Shown here: piece after piece, positions 50,101 to 64,000 of the stretch
How the letters are laid out: the number at the start of each line of letters is the position of its first letter
Numbering within the stretch: the first letter of the stretch is position 1
Assembly: GCA_963921425.1 (NCBI GenBank)
Contig: OY992838.1
Location: forward strand, 496,001 to 560,000
Reading direction: 5' to 3'
Source: Dryas octopetala
Lineage: Eukaryota > Streptophyta > Magnoliopsida > Rosales > Rosaceae
Length of the DNA stretch: 64,000 bases
Made by a program: the position numbers and the translations under genes
Notes under the pieces: model-generated
What the model was told of the DNA's origin: nothing
Seen by the model: the letters and a program-made list of their open reading frames with translations, nothing else
Database searches by the model: none

Positions 50101-53100
50101 AAAAAAAACCCAAAATAATCAGGATGATAGTGAACTTGTTTAATTTCTGACCCAAACACATATGCCTAGAGAGGACAATAAATTATTTACAGAAGGGAAA
50201 AAAATGAAGAACAAAGTGATAGTTTGTTACGTGTAATTAGGTTGAGTATTGAGTCTTTTGTGTAAGAATGTAGTAATAGAGAGAGTGCACAGTAGAGAAG
50301 TCTCTTTGGCCTGGCTTAGTAATCATAGGAAATTTTACAGCTTACTAATATGAAGTTCGGCCACCAAATCTCTTTGAGGGACCCAGATGTCCTCTTTACA
50401 AGACAGGAACAATTTTTCTGTTTCAGTTTACTTATGAAGCATACATCTCTTTATTGTATTTTTTGGCCATGATACATCTTCTTATTGTTTATTCCCTTGA
50501 ATTGTTGACTGTCTGCTAATTTAATAAATCAGCTATTAAATTTCAGGTGATAGAAGCGCAGATTGACATGCCTATTGTTGGAGCCATATCTTTGTATGTC
50601 TCTCTTCTTACATTTACACTTCGTGTTCATCCTGATCGTCTTGATTATGTGGATCAAGTACTGGTAAGGTCTTCAAGAAACTCTTTAGAGTCCCTATAAG
50701 TTTTTCACAAACTTCTGCATGCCATTTGACGTGGAATACCTGCCTGTCAGCATGGCCCTGCAACATGGATGGCATCTTCTTTGAGATCTCATTTCCATAT
50801 TAAGTGGGCCATCTTTGCAATGGACTTAATTGATGATAGTTCTTTTATATCTTTTTTCAGGGAGCATGCGTTAAGAAGCTATCCGGAAAAACCAAGCTTG
50901 AAGACAATAGAGCCACAAAACAGATTGTTGCATTGTTAAGTGCTCCCTTGGAAAAATACAGCGACATTGTCACAGCCCTCACACTTTCTAATTATCCTCG
51001 AGTTATGGATCACCTTGATAATGGAACAAATAAAGTCATGGCAATGGTTATTATTCAAAGCATTATGAAAAACGACTCTTGTATCTCTACTGCTGATAAG
51101 GTATGCTTCATCAGTTTGCTCTATTTATCAAATTTTTCTTTTTTAAAAATGTTGTATATATGCTGTTTGTAGGTGGAGGTGTTGTTTGAATTAATTAAAG
51201 GGCTCATAAAGGATTTGGATGATGCTTCTGCAGATGAGGTGCATTTCAAAATTGTTGTTGCCATTGGAATATTTATTTTATTGAATATAGATATAAGGTT
51301 CTCGTAGTAACCTATTATTTAAGTCTCTCGATCTAAATGTAAATGTATGGAAATACTGAATGATTTTTTTTTCTTGTGCTATTTTCTACTGATAGATTGA
51401 TGAGGAGGATTTTAAAGATGAACAAAATTCTGTTGCTCGCCTTATACACATGCTTTATAATGACGATCCAGAGGAAATGTTAAAGGTAAGTAATTGATAT
51501 CTTTAATGTTTTATTGTTTCTCTTGATGCTAATGTTACTTGAAATTTTTGCATAGAGTAGTAGTTTTCTGGATCCAACTTACTCTTAGGTTTTTGTAGTT
51601 AATGTTGTTGGACACTTATCCTCTTTCTCATGGGAGCACATATCTGGCAGTCATTCAGACCCATTGAGAGTTGCCTTCATTTGCATTTTTGTAGTGCAGA
51701 TTTACACATGTTGTACATTTTTTGTCAAGAAGCTTGTGTGTGTTATTATCTTTATGTTTTTAGAAAGTTCTTAGGCATGCATAGAGACACACTAACATAG
51801 TCTACATAGATAAATAAATTTTTTCAATACCTCAAAATTCGCAAGGACACATCCATTTCCGGTTCCCATGTCTGGATTTAAGAGGGTAGGCAATAATGTT
51901 GAAACATGGTATTCATTACCATGTCCACTAATTGTAGGTTGTGATTTTAATTTGTCTACATTTATGCGATTTTTTTTTTTAAATTTTCAGAGAAGTCTTA
52001 CTTTAGTTGTATGATTAACTGACCTTCAGATCCTATGTATGGTGAAGAAGCATATAATGAGTGGAGGGCCAAACCGCCTGCCTTTTACTGTTCCTCCCCT
52101 TGTCTTTTCTGCACTCAGGGTATGTCTCTTTGTGCTGAAATTGTGGCATATGTGTTGTTTCATTCTGTCTATGCATGCAGTTTTCAGTATAAAGTAGTGG
52201 AGTGTAGTAAAATGACCTCATTTTGAAGAATTGTTTAGAATGTTGGTTGTGGCTTGCAGTTGGTTAGGAGACTGCAAGGTCAGGATGGAGAGGTAGTGGG
52301 AGAAGAAATGCCTGCCACACCGAAGAAAATTTTTCAGATTTTAAACCAGGTAATTAGATGAATGCACTTTCTTAGTTTGTTTATGCATGAAAAATGTGAG
52401 CATACATAATAAGCATGAAAGGGTGAGCCAAAAGTACCTATTAAATTCTTACAATCCAATGACTCACCTTTATCATGCTTATGTATGCTCACCTTTCTCA
52501 TGCTGATAAGAGTATTCCTCTTAGTTTTATTACCATAATAGTTTGAATTCTTCCTACTTTTTTTTATTATTTTCAGTTTCCCATATGTAGTTCTCTCGTA
52601 TAATGTCACAATAATTTTTTAATTTTTTTCCAGTTTCCAATTTAATTTTTTAAATTGTATATCTTCATCTTTGTGCATATACTGATGCTGCCTGCTTTAT
52701 TTCAGACTATTGAAGCTCTTTCTTCTGTTCCGTCTCCTGAACTGGCATTAAGGTTGTACTTGCAATGTGCTGAGGTATGCCAACCTGTGGTTGTGGGAAA
52801 GCTTGGTTTGCAGGCTTATGCGGTTGATCATGTTAATCCAACATATCATGCATATTGCTTATAGAATCATCCTGCAAACCATGAAGCTAAGGCTATGGAG
52901 AAAGAAAGCCCTGAATTTTATCTTTGATGTTGTGGCTGCAGACTAACTGTTTGTTTTCAACCTCTTTGTTTGGTTCGTGGATAATCAGGTTGCTAATGAC
53001 TGTGATCTTGAACCTGTTGCTTATGAATTCTTCACTCAGGCATTTGTATTATATGAAGAAGAAATTGCGGTAATTGTTTGTGATTCCGTGTCTTGTGATT

Positions 53101-54131
53101 TATTAAATAGATTATCAAGGAAGTGGCTTCTAGAGTTTCAGTATATCTTTAAAGTGACTGTATTGTGACATTATCATCCTACGTCATAACTATTTACACC
53201 TCAATTTTAGGATTCCAAAGCTCAGGTGACTGCAATACATCTCATTATTGGGACTCTCCAGAGGATGAATATATTTGGCATTGAGAATAGGGATACTTTA
53301 ACACACAAGGCCACGGGGGTAATAATGCTTTCACATTATCTGATTGTTGTGTTTTCAATCTGTTGTTGTGGAGCCCCATAATTTATGTTTTTCCTTTGGT
53401 CAGTATTCAGCAAAGCTTTTGAAGAAACCTGATCAGTGCAGAGCAGTGTATGCATGTTCACATCTTTTTTGGGTTGATGATCAGGATGGCGTTAAAGATG
53501 GAGAAAGGTAATCAGACCCTAATATTTACATGGTTTTATACATGCCAATGCAATTTGTGTGCAGGTGCATATATATTTCTGCATGTTGAGTTATCTTTAT
53601 GTTGGAACTTGGAAGTGACTTATTATTGTCATCATTCTAACGCTCATATTTCCTAGAAAATTATGCTTGTGATCCCTTGGAGTGAACATCAAAAGCTTTC
53701 TGTTACAGGGTCTTGCTTTGTTTAAACCGTTCCTTGAGAATTGCAAACGCTGTTCAACAGATGGCCAGTGTAGCTCGGGGTAGCACTGGGCCAGTGACAC
53801 TCTTTGTTGAAATACTGAACAAGTCAGTAGTTTTTAACTGTGCCAAATTGACGTCTGTCATCCTATTTTGCTTTCTTTGTTGTTGTATAATTGAAGTTTG
53901 ATACATGAGTTATGCATCAGGTACCTCTACTTCTTTGAGAAAGGAAACCCCCAGATTACAAGTGCTGCAATCCAGGGATTGGTAGAGTTAATTACAACTG
54001 AGATGCAAAGTGACTCTAAAACCGTGAATCCAGCCTCAGATGCATTTTTTGCCACCACATTGCGGTACATACAGTTCCAGAAACAGAAAGGCGGGGCAAT
54101 GGGTGAAAAATATGCGCCTATCAAGGTCTGA
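47120..54131 (+). CDS. VPS35: VPS35, core subunit of the retromer complex
   Basis: Large retromer core subunit, about 791 residues in 22 exons; the length equals that of Arabidopsis VPS35 proteins. Exons start or end at 47120-47215, 47314-47410, 47516-47639, 47921-48106, 48187-48274, 48473-48529, 48621-48710, 48829-48951, 49265-49339, 49499-49558, 50547-50663, 50861-51100, 51173-51238, 51396-51485, 52030-52119, 52260-52349, 52706-52774, 52989-53069, 53211-53318, 53404-53507, 53709-53822 and 53921-54131. It begins [20 protein letters not shown]; the VPS26-binding PRLYLL lies at 103-108. Further on the highly conserved [33 protein letters not shown] and [15 protein letters not shown] occur, with an alpha-solenoid composition throughout. 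It recycles vacuolar sorting receptors from endosomes with VPS26 and VPS29. No frame breaks. A hairpin element lies in intron 16. Confidence 0.97.
52385..52503. repeat. Inverted-repeat hairpin in VPS35 intron 16
   Basis: The left arm at 52385-52427 (gcatgaaaaatgtgagcata and onward to gggtgag) is the near reverse complement of the right arm at 52463-52503 (ctcacctttatcatgctta and onward to tctcatgc). About 35 bases separate the arms. It resembles a very small MITE inside an intron of 356 bases. Confidence 0.75.
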
Positions 54132-54396
54132 CTCGTGTGTGAAGGGATTTCTCTTAAATTTGGGAACAAGCAAATTGTTTGGGGTTGAGATGATGGCGTG
54201 AGGCGACAAATGAGTAATCTGTGGAAAATGCCCTGGCACCCTAAATGAGAAGCTTGTGTAAAGTAGTTTTTTTTTTTTTTCGTGGGCATTTGCGGACCAT
54301 CAATATGTTGGATTGTTTGTTTGTTTGATGGATAGGAACTCTACAAAAAAAAAAGTCAAAAAAAAATTTGAGAAAGTTGAGAGGATTATGTATGGA

Positions 54397-54600
54397 TTCA
54401 TTTTGCTCACCATAGTGAGCATTACCACCATGGTAGATGAGTCACTCATCCATCATGGTGGTGTCACTCATCTACCATGGTGGTAATGCTCACCACCACC
54501 TCTTGGTGGGCGGTGAGCAAAAATACGTGTCACTTATCTATCATAGTGGTAATGCTCACCACCACCTTTTTGGAGGTGGTGGGCGGTGAGCAAAAATGAA
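54397..54600. mobile_element. Fold-back MITE-like element with nested hairpin
   Basis: Terminal inverted repeats ttcattttgctcacc (54397-54411) and ggtgagcaaaaatgaa (54585-54600) bound about 204 bases. Inside, a perfect 28-base inverted repeat pairs 54415-54442 with 54466-54493 (gtgagcattaccaccatggt and onward). The segment ending ggcggtgagcaaaaat is itself duplicated (about 54510 and 54590), so the right half seems to be a tandem duplication. It lies about 265 bases beyond the VPS35 stop and may fall in or near its 3' end. Confidence 0.75.
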
Positions 54601-55408
54601 CTCGATTAGTTGGTCCACACCCGATCTTAATGTAAAGGCTTTATTGAACAATTGACGACCATAGGGGAAGAACAGTACCAGGCAATCTACAGAACTGGCA
54701 ATAGTATTTTTTATGTTTGAGTTTGACCATGAGTTTGACCATGATTTGACCACGACAACAAGAGAACCACATCTATGCTCAATGCATTTCTCGTAGGACA
54801 TGCTTGGAACTTTGGAAGTAGGAAACTAAAGAGAGTGTAGTTTAATATACCAGGTACATGATTGCATTATTTCTTCATCTAAATCAAACATGCGCACGTC
54901 TTTAAAATCCTTAAACATTCACAATATTACTATTAATTAAATATTAGTAGTAATGATGAAACCATGTTGCTGCCCACGTCAGATGAGCTCTAAATCTAAT
55001 GCCACAACTTAAATCCAACTCATTTCATTGGGTAGCTGTCGCCTAAATGATTGTTCTCTCATTTTTCCACAGTAGTATCATTCTTTCTCGCAGCGACCGA
55101 AGGAATAAAGATATTATATTGTCTTGCTTGATACGCCATTGACTTCTATCTTTCATAATTAGAAAAATTGACAAAAATAAATAAATAGAATATCATGCCA
55201 CATGTAACGTCTGAGTAAGTCTGATTAGGTTAAATTGATTGCAATATCAGCTCGAAACTCACTTTGTCAACCTGAATTTGGATTAGATTAAATTTGTATG
55301 CATAATCCAAAAGCTACCATTTTTTTTTCTTTTGGTCTTCCTTGTAACGTCTGACAGTCTGAGTAACTCTGATTAAGAGAAATAGTGAGGAAGTCAACAT
55401 ATCGGACA

Positions 55409-55471
55409 AGTCAACAAGTCTTCTCTTCTCTTAGCCGTTACCCCACCCCCAAAAAAGTCAGTAAGTCTTCA
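55409..55471 (+). mobile_element. Candidate short insertion with 16-base imperfect direct repeats
   Basis: The words aagtcaacaagtcttc (55409-55424) and aagtcagtaagtcttc (55456-55471) flank 31 bases ending in accccacccccaaaa. The repeat and the A-rich end suggest a retroposed fragment, but the tail is short and the repeat carries two mismatches. Confidence 0.4.
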
Positions 55472-55824
55472 ATAGTCAAAGAAATAGAAAGAAAGTCAGG
55501 GTCTAAATGAAATATTATTTATTTTTGATTTTTGGTTTTGTGGTAATATGATAAGCAGATAAGAGGTGTAGTAGCTGGCAATCGTTGGCTTGGTAGTAGT
55601 GGCCAGGTCAGCCAGCGCTTCAGACAACTACCATTTGACTTTTGACTCTCCGTCTCAAAGGTCCTCTGCTACTTGTTCGCCCACTCTCTCTGCGAAGTAG
55701 GGCTCATTTGCAATTAGGGTTTCTGTTAACAAAGATGGGGTCTTCTTGATCTTGCTGGTCTTTGGAAGTAGAAGGAGAAAGAGGGGCATTTTGGGTAGAG
55801 TATTTGCTGCTTCTCTGGGTGGAA

Positions 55825-57774
<1,950 letters not shown>

Positions 57775-58839
57775 CAATTAGATTTACAAGATGATATGAT
57801 GACCAGCCGGCCTTCCTCATCAGTATCTCCTTTGCCCCTAAAGTCCTTTCATGGCAGCAGCAAGCCATGGTGTATGTATAGTATTGACTGACATGCTAGG
57901 AATTTGTGTGAAAGCATTAGATTGTTTGTTTCAGACTTGTTTTCAAGGACTGTAATCAATTATTAGCATTCCATATTGACACACGCACACTCTCTGGCGT
58001 GAACATGGTTGTATTTGTAATTGGCACTCCTAATTTTTTATGTTTGATAGTGCAAAAGTTTGGCCACTTACAGGTTGTGTTGTACTTTATATTCATAGGT
58101 GTTTATTATTATGACATACTGTTCTCGACAGACAATAACTTCTTACTTGATGTTGAATCCTGCATTATATTTGGATGCTTCATTATGGGTTTGAGTATCA
58201 AGGTAAACATGGTAATTACTGTATTCAGATGTGAGTCTACTTTGGTGATTTGAATATTCTAGTAAGGCAATCCAGATGGATATGAAGGAGGTTGTCGTTT
58301 TTTCTTTTTCCTTTTGGTGTTACCGCTTACTGTGTGTAAGGTTTGAAGGATCCACGTGTTCATTGTAAATATTACATAACATCAGTACATTAATTGCCAC
58401 ATAAAGTGGTCAGTTAATGTGGTAAGATAAGTGTATACAAATAGTATTATAAATGTGTACAAATAACATTATTCAGGATGTGAAACTCCTGTGTTGCAAA
58501 GTGTTACTTGAGGATTGAGAGAAACACACAAGGTCTGCAAGGTATTCACAGTGAATTTTTTTCTCCCTCTCTTTCAAACTCACAATGATCTTCTCAATAT
58601 TGCCTTGACTCTTCAACACGAGGACTGTATAAAACTGTTTGTTCACAATCCATACCATCTTATACAGAAATTGCAAAAGCTCTTGTGGTTTTTGCAACAC
58701 CCAAAATATACAATACTGGTCCTCGAAAACTGCCTATTCTTGTATACCTCTTCGATATAAAGACTACGCATAGTTTGTGATGGAAAAGACTCTTATGCTT
58801 TAACTTAGGTTATAGGAAGTATCATACAATGCTTATGAA
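57775..58839. other. Convergent intergenic gap between ROP and ABCB genes
   Basis: The 1.06 kb separates two genes that end toward each other, so it should hold both 3' leaders. AT-rich, no gene seen. The small frames at 57999 and 58515 have no supporting features. Confidence 0.75.
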
Positions 58840-61800
58840 TTAATCAAGCGCTTGCTCCTTCTTGTCTTGCTGTAGACTAACTAATTGTTTATAGAGACTA
58901 CCGGGTCTTCCAATCAGCTGCTGATGGCTTCCAATTTCGACCACCCTACCGTTTTGCAGCAGGGCGATCCTATTTGCATCACGAATAGTTGACAATCTGT
59001 GTGCTACCAAAATTGTGGTTCGGCCTTCCATTAGCTTATCAAGAGCCTCTTGAACCAGCTTCTCAGACTCTGTGTCCAATGCACTTGTTGCTTCATCCAG
59101 AAGAAGAATTGATGGGTCTTTCAATATTGCTCTAGCAATAGCCACCCTCTGTTTCTGCCCCCCTGATAACTGCACTCCTTTCTCACCCACTTGAGTTTTG
59201 TACCCTTCAGGCATTCTACTTATGAAACTATGAGCATTTGCTGCTTTGGCTGCCCTCGTTACCTCAACTTCGGATGCTTCCTCATTCCCATACTTGATGT
59301 TCTCATATACTGTTGTGGAGAACAATGCTGGCTCTTGCTGAACTAGACCAATTTTCTTCCTCAACGATTTCAAGTTTAAGCTTTTGATATCATATCCATC
59401 AATCAAAACTGTACCAAAAGTGGGATCATAAAATCTCATTACTAGTGCAATCACGGTACTCTTCCCCGACCCACTTGGACCAACTACTGCAAGACTCTTT
59501 CCTGCTGTGACCCTTAAATTTAAATTGTCGAAAATGGTGATATCAGGCCTTGCAGGGTACCAGAAACTCACATCCCTGAATTCTATATCTCCTTTGATAT
59601 CAGTAACCACAGTTGATGTAGGATCATTCGGATGTATAGCTGTCTCTCTTTGTAGTATACTAAAAATTGATCCAAGTGCTTGTGACCCCTTCACAATGTC
59701 TGGTGTGAGAGCGAGAGTTTCTGCTATTGACAGTGCAGTGATTATCAAGACCATGAACGCCTTCATGATGTCTCCGAAATTAGAGTTCTTATCCTTGATT
59801 AGTACTGATGCATACCAAAGGCCAAGTGCATAGGAACAGAATGCAAAAAACTGCGATAGACCATAGGCAAAACCTGATATGTGGCCTCTAATCACTGCTT
59901 GCTTGTTTGGCTGGTTTAGTTCTGAGGCAAATTGGAGTGATATCCGTTCTTCACCACCAAATGCAGCAACAGTACGTATGTTGGCAATTGCTTCACGTGC
60001 CACAGTAGTTGCTTTAGAGTAGGCACGGCTGTAGTCTCCTCCAAATCCCTTTAGAAACAGTTGCTGCAGATATAAAGTAAGAACAAAAACATATATGGGA
60101 TTAAGGATAAAACAATTGGATGATTCAAACATAAACATTATATTCATGTTGAATGCTAAAAAAAAAAAACCACTGACCTCAGCAATGGAAGCTCCAATAA
60201 GTAGGGGGAGGGAGGCAATGACAACAGCTGCAATGCGCCAATTTAATGTGAAGGCGATAATAAATGCAGTTGCTGTGAGTGATAGATTCTGTACAATTGT
60301 TGATAGACGGTCAGCTAGAGCACTTCGCACTAATGTTGCATTTGCTGCTAAAATTGATGTCAATGATCCAGTGTTATTCTCATCCAAATCAAACCAGCCA
60401 ACTTCGTTTGAAAGGATAGCTGCAGTTGAAACAAGAATGATTTCTTAGATTTGTCTGACTTCATAGTGTAAATAATATGAAGAATGATTAAGTTGCTTTA
60501 TTGCATATGGCAAAGAACCTGAGAACATTAACAAGCGAACGCGGGTTGTGAGCCGCTCCCCCATCAATGTATAGAAATAGTGTTGCAACAGATATATTGG
60601 AACAGTAATAACGGCCACTGCAACAAATATGAGAGCCACCCTTTCGACCTCTTGTTTAATTTGCGAACCACTTGGAGCATAAAACGCAGTCAAGATATGA
60701 GTTATCCCAAGGGCAAAAAGAGGAGCTTCCATTCCAGCCAGAATTGCACCAACTGACCCAAGAATGGCATAGGGCCACTCAGGTGCATTTAGTTTTAGTA
60801 ATTCCCATATTGCTGGAGTAGGAGCAAAGCTTGGTTGGGACTGGTTTTGAATATTTTGATCACTTTGTTCTTGCAGTCCTGTTGTGATTGACTTACCCTC
60901 TTGCTGATAGTTATTGTTGGGTTCTCGAAAGCTGGAATTTCTTGAACTTGCAGAGCGAGATATTGAGCTGAAATCCTTGGCTTGTCCCATTGCCTGCAAG
61001 CTCACCAGATTTGCATACTCCCCTTTCTTGGATATCAATTCTGAATGGCTGCCACTCTCAACCACCTGGCCATTCTTCAAGACAATGATTGTATCCACAT
61101 CTCGGATCGTGGTTAGGCGATGTGCAACAACGATTGTAGTTCGATTTGACATGATTTTTTCTAGTGCCTGCTGAACAATTTGTTCTGATTCTGCATCAAG
61201 AGCACTGGTGGCCTCATCTAAGAGTAATATTTTTGGGTTTCTCAGCACTGCTCTTGCAATGGCTATTCTCTGTTTTTGCCCTCCCGAAAGCTGAGTTCCT
61301 CCCTCTCCTGCCTGAATTCAATTACTGTCAAGCATCATCAGGTAATCCTTGAATGAAAGAATGTGCATCAGGTAATCCATGTATCACAGACTTATAGCAC
61401 TTTAATTTAATTGGTTTTATCAGTTGCCATTATTTCTAGGTGGTAAAGGGTGCACCTGAGTGTTATAACCATCAGGTAATCCTTGAATAAAAGAATGTGC
61501 ATTTGCAGCTTTAGCAGCTTCTATGATCTGATCCATGTCTGCGTTTTCTTTACCGAACAGAATGTTACCAGCTATAGTAGTGGCAAACAATGCTGGTTCT
61601 TGACTTACCAATCCCATCTGTTCGCGCAACCATTTCAATTGGAGAGTTCCAAGATCATGTCCATCCAACAGTATTTTACCTAGTAAAAATTGGTTAGTAA
61701 GCAACACAAGCTCTTTAACTTAACAATTGATTGTCCAAGTCAAGTCAAGTTAGTCAACTACTGAATTTTCTAGCTAGGATAAGTATTACATATATACCTG

Positions 61801-63837
61801 AAGTGGGGTTGTAGAATCGTTGAACCATGGATATAATAGTGCTCTTTCCTGAACCACTGGGACCAACAACTGCAAAGGTCTTCCCAGCGCTAATAGAAAA
61901 GCTCAAATTTTCAAACACCATATTGGGTCGTGATGGATAGGCAAAACCAACTTCACAAAAGTCAATCTGCCCCGATACTTTTGGCAACACTGTCCCGTTG
62001 TGTGATTGCTTAGAGGAATGAGAATCTGTTTCAATCATCCTCATGATATTGGCAGCAGCAGCTCGGCCTTTAGCAATGGCAGCGAGGTTTGGAGCGGCTT
62101 GACCAAGAGCACTACAAAAGAAAAATTCTGCTTTTAATCAGGAGAAAATTAGTAAACCAACAAAGGAACCCATTACATATATATTCAGAGTGAACTTACA
62201 ATCCACTAAAGATGACATTGATGATTGTTGTGAATGCTTTCCCTCCATTTGTGTCCCGATGCCTTACAAGTATGCCAGCGTACCAGAGAAGCAATGCCCA
62301 AGCACAAAACAGCAGCCCATATGTAAAGCCTACACCAACTCCTTTGGCAAATCCACCCTTCTTCCCCAGTTTGAGGGCCTTGTTAAGTGAGTTAGAGTAT
62401 GCTTCAATGGCTCTATTCTCTCCCACAAACGAGTACACAGTACGAATCTGCGAAATAATCTGGTCCAAGCAAATGGTGAGCGAATCATAAAACGATACAC
62501 TGGCCAGACACATAAAATGCAGCAACAAAGATACACAAACTTTTAATTGGGCAAGCAGTACTTTACCTCTTCAGCAACCTTCCCCGCTTCAGCATAAGCA
62601 GCCTCACCTTTTTCTGATAAGGTAGACATGATTATAGTATAAGCTCCACCTGCAATAGCTATGAATGGAACCACAGCCAAGGTCAGAAGCGTAAGCTGCC
62701 ATACCGATGTGAATCCAATGGCAAATCCAACAATGAACTGAGCAAGGTAACGCAAAGCATGGCCTGTCTGCATTAACATACAAGAGAACAATATTATTAA
62801 ATCTGTAAATTATGCAAGTACCCTTTTCAAAAGTTTTCACTATGGTATGAAGCATATTACCTTGTCACCTATTGCATCTTGCACTAGTATTGCATCACTT
62901 GAAATGTGGAAAATAATGTTTGTGTCTCTGGCTTCGTTGTCGAAAAAATTAATATCCTTGTTTAGAACTGACTGAAGATACTGCAATCTCAAACGAGCTG
63001 TCTGCCTCTCCCCAGTTCGTGTCCAGAATGCGACACCTGAAAATCAAAATGCATGTTATAGGATACTGATCATACTCATCTAAGTGAAGGAAATTAAGCA
63101 AAGCAGAAAATTGAAATTATCAAACATACCTATCCATGCTGATGCGAAAATAATGAGTCCAAGATATATCAAGTACAAAGCATTCTGCAAATTAAAGGGG
63201 GAGAAAATTCAGATACATAAGCAGCTTCTAAGAAGTATAGCATATTACAGATGACAGTAAACCAGTACCAAAAGTAACACTCTACATACATATATACATA
63301 TATTTGGTTGATGCACATATATCTATGTAATAAATATGTACAAGAGGTACATAGTTGATGGGGCTGGTTCTTGTAGAATCAGTAATACGTTAATTGGGAA
63401 AAGAAAATGCTTGAAAAATTTGTCAAAAGAGAACATCATGGAAACTCATTCTACTCAACAGCATACTCCAAACTGGTACTTTAACCTCCAAAACCAAACA
63501 AAGTAATGGGACGAAATCAAAAGCTAGTTAGTCTGAAATGTTTCATTTTAATTACCTCGGAAACCCGGGAAGACAACTTGTTAGGATGCTTTGCCAGATG
63601 TCCCAGAGAATCAATCATACGACCAAACAAAACAAAGAATACAGGAAGTACAGCACCATGGATACAAGCCCCGACACTTCCGAAAAACATTAAGACATAG
63701 TCCATTTTATCAGCAGCAGCAAAAAGGCCAAGGAATGAAACACTGCGTTGCTGCTTGCTTGAATTCATTGGCTGCTCCATTCTCGCAAGTGGATTGTTTT
63801 CTGAAAAGCTATTGGAGGCAAGCTCTACTTCCTCCAT
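58840..63837 (-). CDS. ABC transporter, subfamily B (ABCB13/14-like)
   Basis: Full-size ABC exporter of about 1256 residues with the TMD-NBD-TMD-NBD layout. Exons from high to low are 63837-63556, 63184-63130, 63036-62861, 62767-62567, 62459-62200, 62111-61798, 61679-61456, 61311-60519, 60419-60178 and 60063-58840. NBD1 has Walker [10 protein letters not shown] (408-416), signature LSGGQ (512-516) and Walker [13 protein letters not shown] (from 532). NBD2 has Walker A at 1044-1052 and matching signature and Walker B. The sequence is very close to Arabidopsis ABCB13/ABCB14 from the N-terminus ([22 protein letters not shown]) on. ABCB14 is a malate importer of guard cells and both have been linked to auxin transport, so the substrate here is uncertain. 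Intron 9 (60064-60177) has no stop in frame and a length of 114, so a retained form would add 38 residues. Intron 7 contains a copied piece of exon 7. Confidence 0.95.
61336..61379. repeat. Partial copy of ABCB exon 7 inside intron 7
   Basis: The 33 bases at 61336-61368 match exon 7 at 61470-61502 with one mismatch (shared words catcaggtaatccttgaat and aaagaatgtgcat). Part of the word is repeated again at 61366-61379. On the coding strand the copied piece would read [10 protein letters not shown]. It is a local tandem duplication that is not part of the spliced gene. Confidence 0.8.
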
Positions 63838-64000
63838 TGTAGACGAATCAAGAATGTAGCCAAAGTTGCTCTGAGAGGGAAATAGAGTTGGAATTAGAGC
63901 ATAAAGTAATAGTATTCATGGACAGCTCATGGATGGAGATCGAGCAGTCCATTCCCGCCAATTAATGCAAAAGGCGAGTTCTATAGCTAGTTGTCAAACA
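63838..64000. other. Leader and promoter of the ABCB gene
   Basis: Only 163 bases remain upstream of the ABCB start codon. No core-promoter element can be assigned with confidence, and the promoter probably continues beyond the window. Confidence 0.5.

Larger units (their letters stand above)
54132..55824. other. Intergenic DNA between VPS35 and the ROP gene
   Basis: No gene seen. It contains the VPS35 3' leader, a fold-back element at 54397-54600, a short insertion at 55409-55471 and the ROP promoter and leader. A telo-box-like attagggtttc lies near 55714, and a four-codon upstream frame (MGSS then stop) at 55735-55749 would precede the ROP start codon if it is transcribed. Confidence 0.65.

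Overview
The window is nuclear DNA of a flowering plant. AT-rich intergenic DNA separates intron-containing genes with GT-AG introns, and the families are plant-specific ones: EXL-type GDSL lipases, FREE1, BOI-type RING ligase, ROP GTPase and ABCB13/14-type transporter. Protein resemblance suggests a eudicot, possibly a rosid such as Rosaceae, but this is only an impression. Gene models were spliced by hand: every exon junction was checked for GT-AG ends and reading phase, and families were named from memory of their proteins. No database search was run.

Layout. Positions 1-1500 hold a degenerate tandem repeat and a 200-base assembly gap. From 1.6 to 19.2 kb lies a cluster of extracellular GDSL esterase/lipase genes. 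A broken last exon lies on the + strand beside the gap, and four full-length five-exon genes (A 2233-3920, B 5678-9136, C 11076-13377, D 17586-19166) lie on the - strand. A and B also share flanking noncoding DNA, so they are a segmental tandem duplication. D has replaced the oxyanion-hole Asn of the GxND motif by Asp, and C has replaced the Gly of that motif by Cys. From 19.2 to 25.1 kb I see no gene, only transposon debris.

From 25 to 64 kb the region is gene-rich and single-copy: FREE1 (ESCRT-linked FYVE protein, -), a BOI-like RING E3 ligase (-), a prostaglandin-E-synthase-2-like GST (-) head to head with a lysine-rich unknown gene (+), a receptor-like cytoplasmic kinase of the RLCK-VI type (-), VPS35 (retromer core, +, 22 exons), a ROP/RAC small GTPase (+) and a full ABCB transporter (-). 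All have open frames. FREE1 and VPS35 both act at endosomes and ROP GTPases act in polarity and trafficking, but nothing in the sequence shows that their proximity is functional.

The most unusual signal is noncoding. Scattered through intergenic and intronic DNA are very short insertions (about 13-50 bases), each a few bases followed by an A tail and flanked by 10-17 base direct repeats. Several of them end in the same GGCC-An (or its near variant GGC-An). They look like extremely 5'-truncated retroposon insertions of one family. A longer 5'-truncated LINE 3' end with target-site duplications lies at 24541-24743, and several fold-back MITE-like elements are also described.
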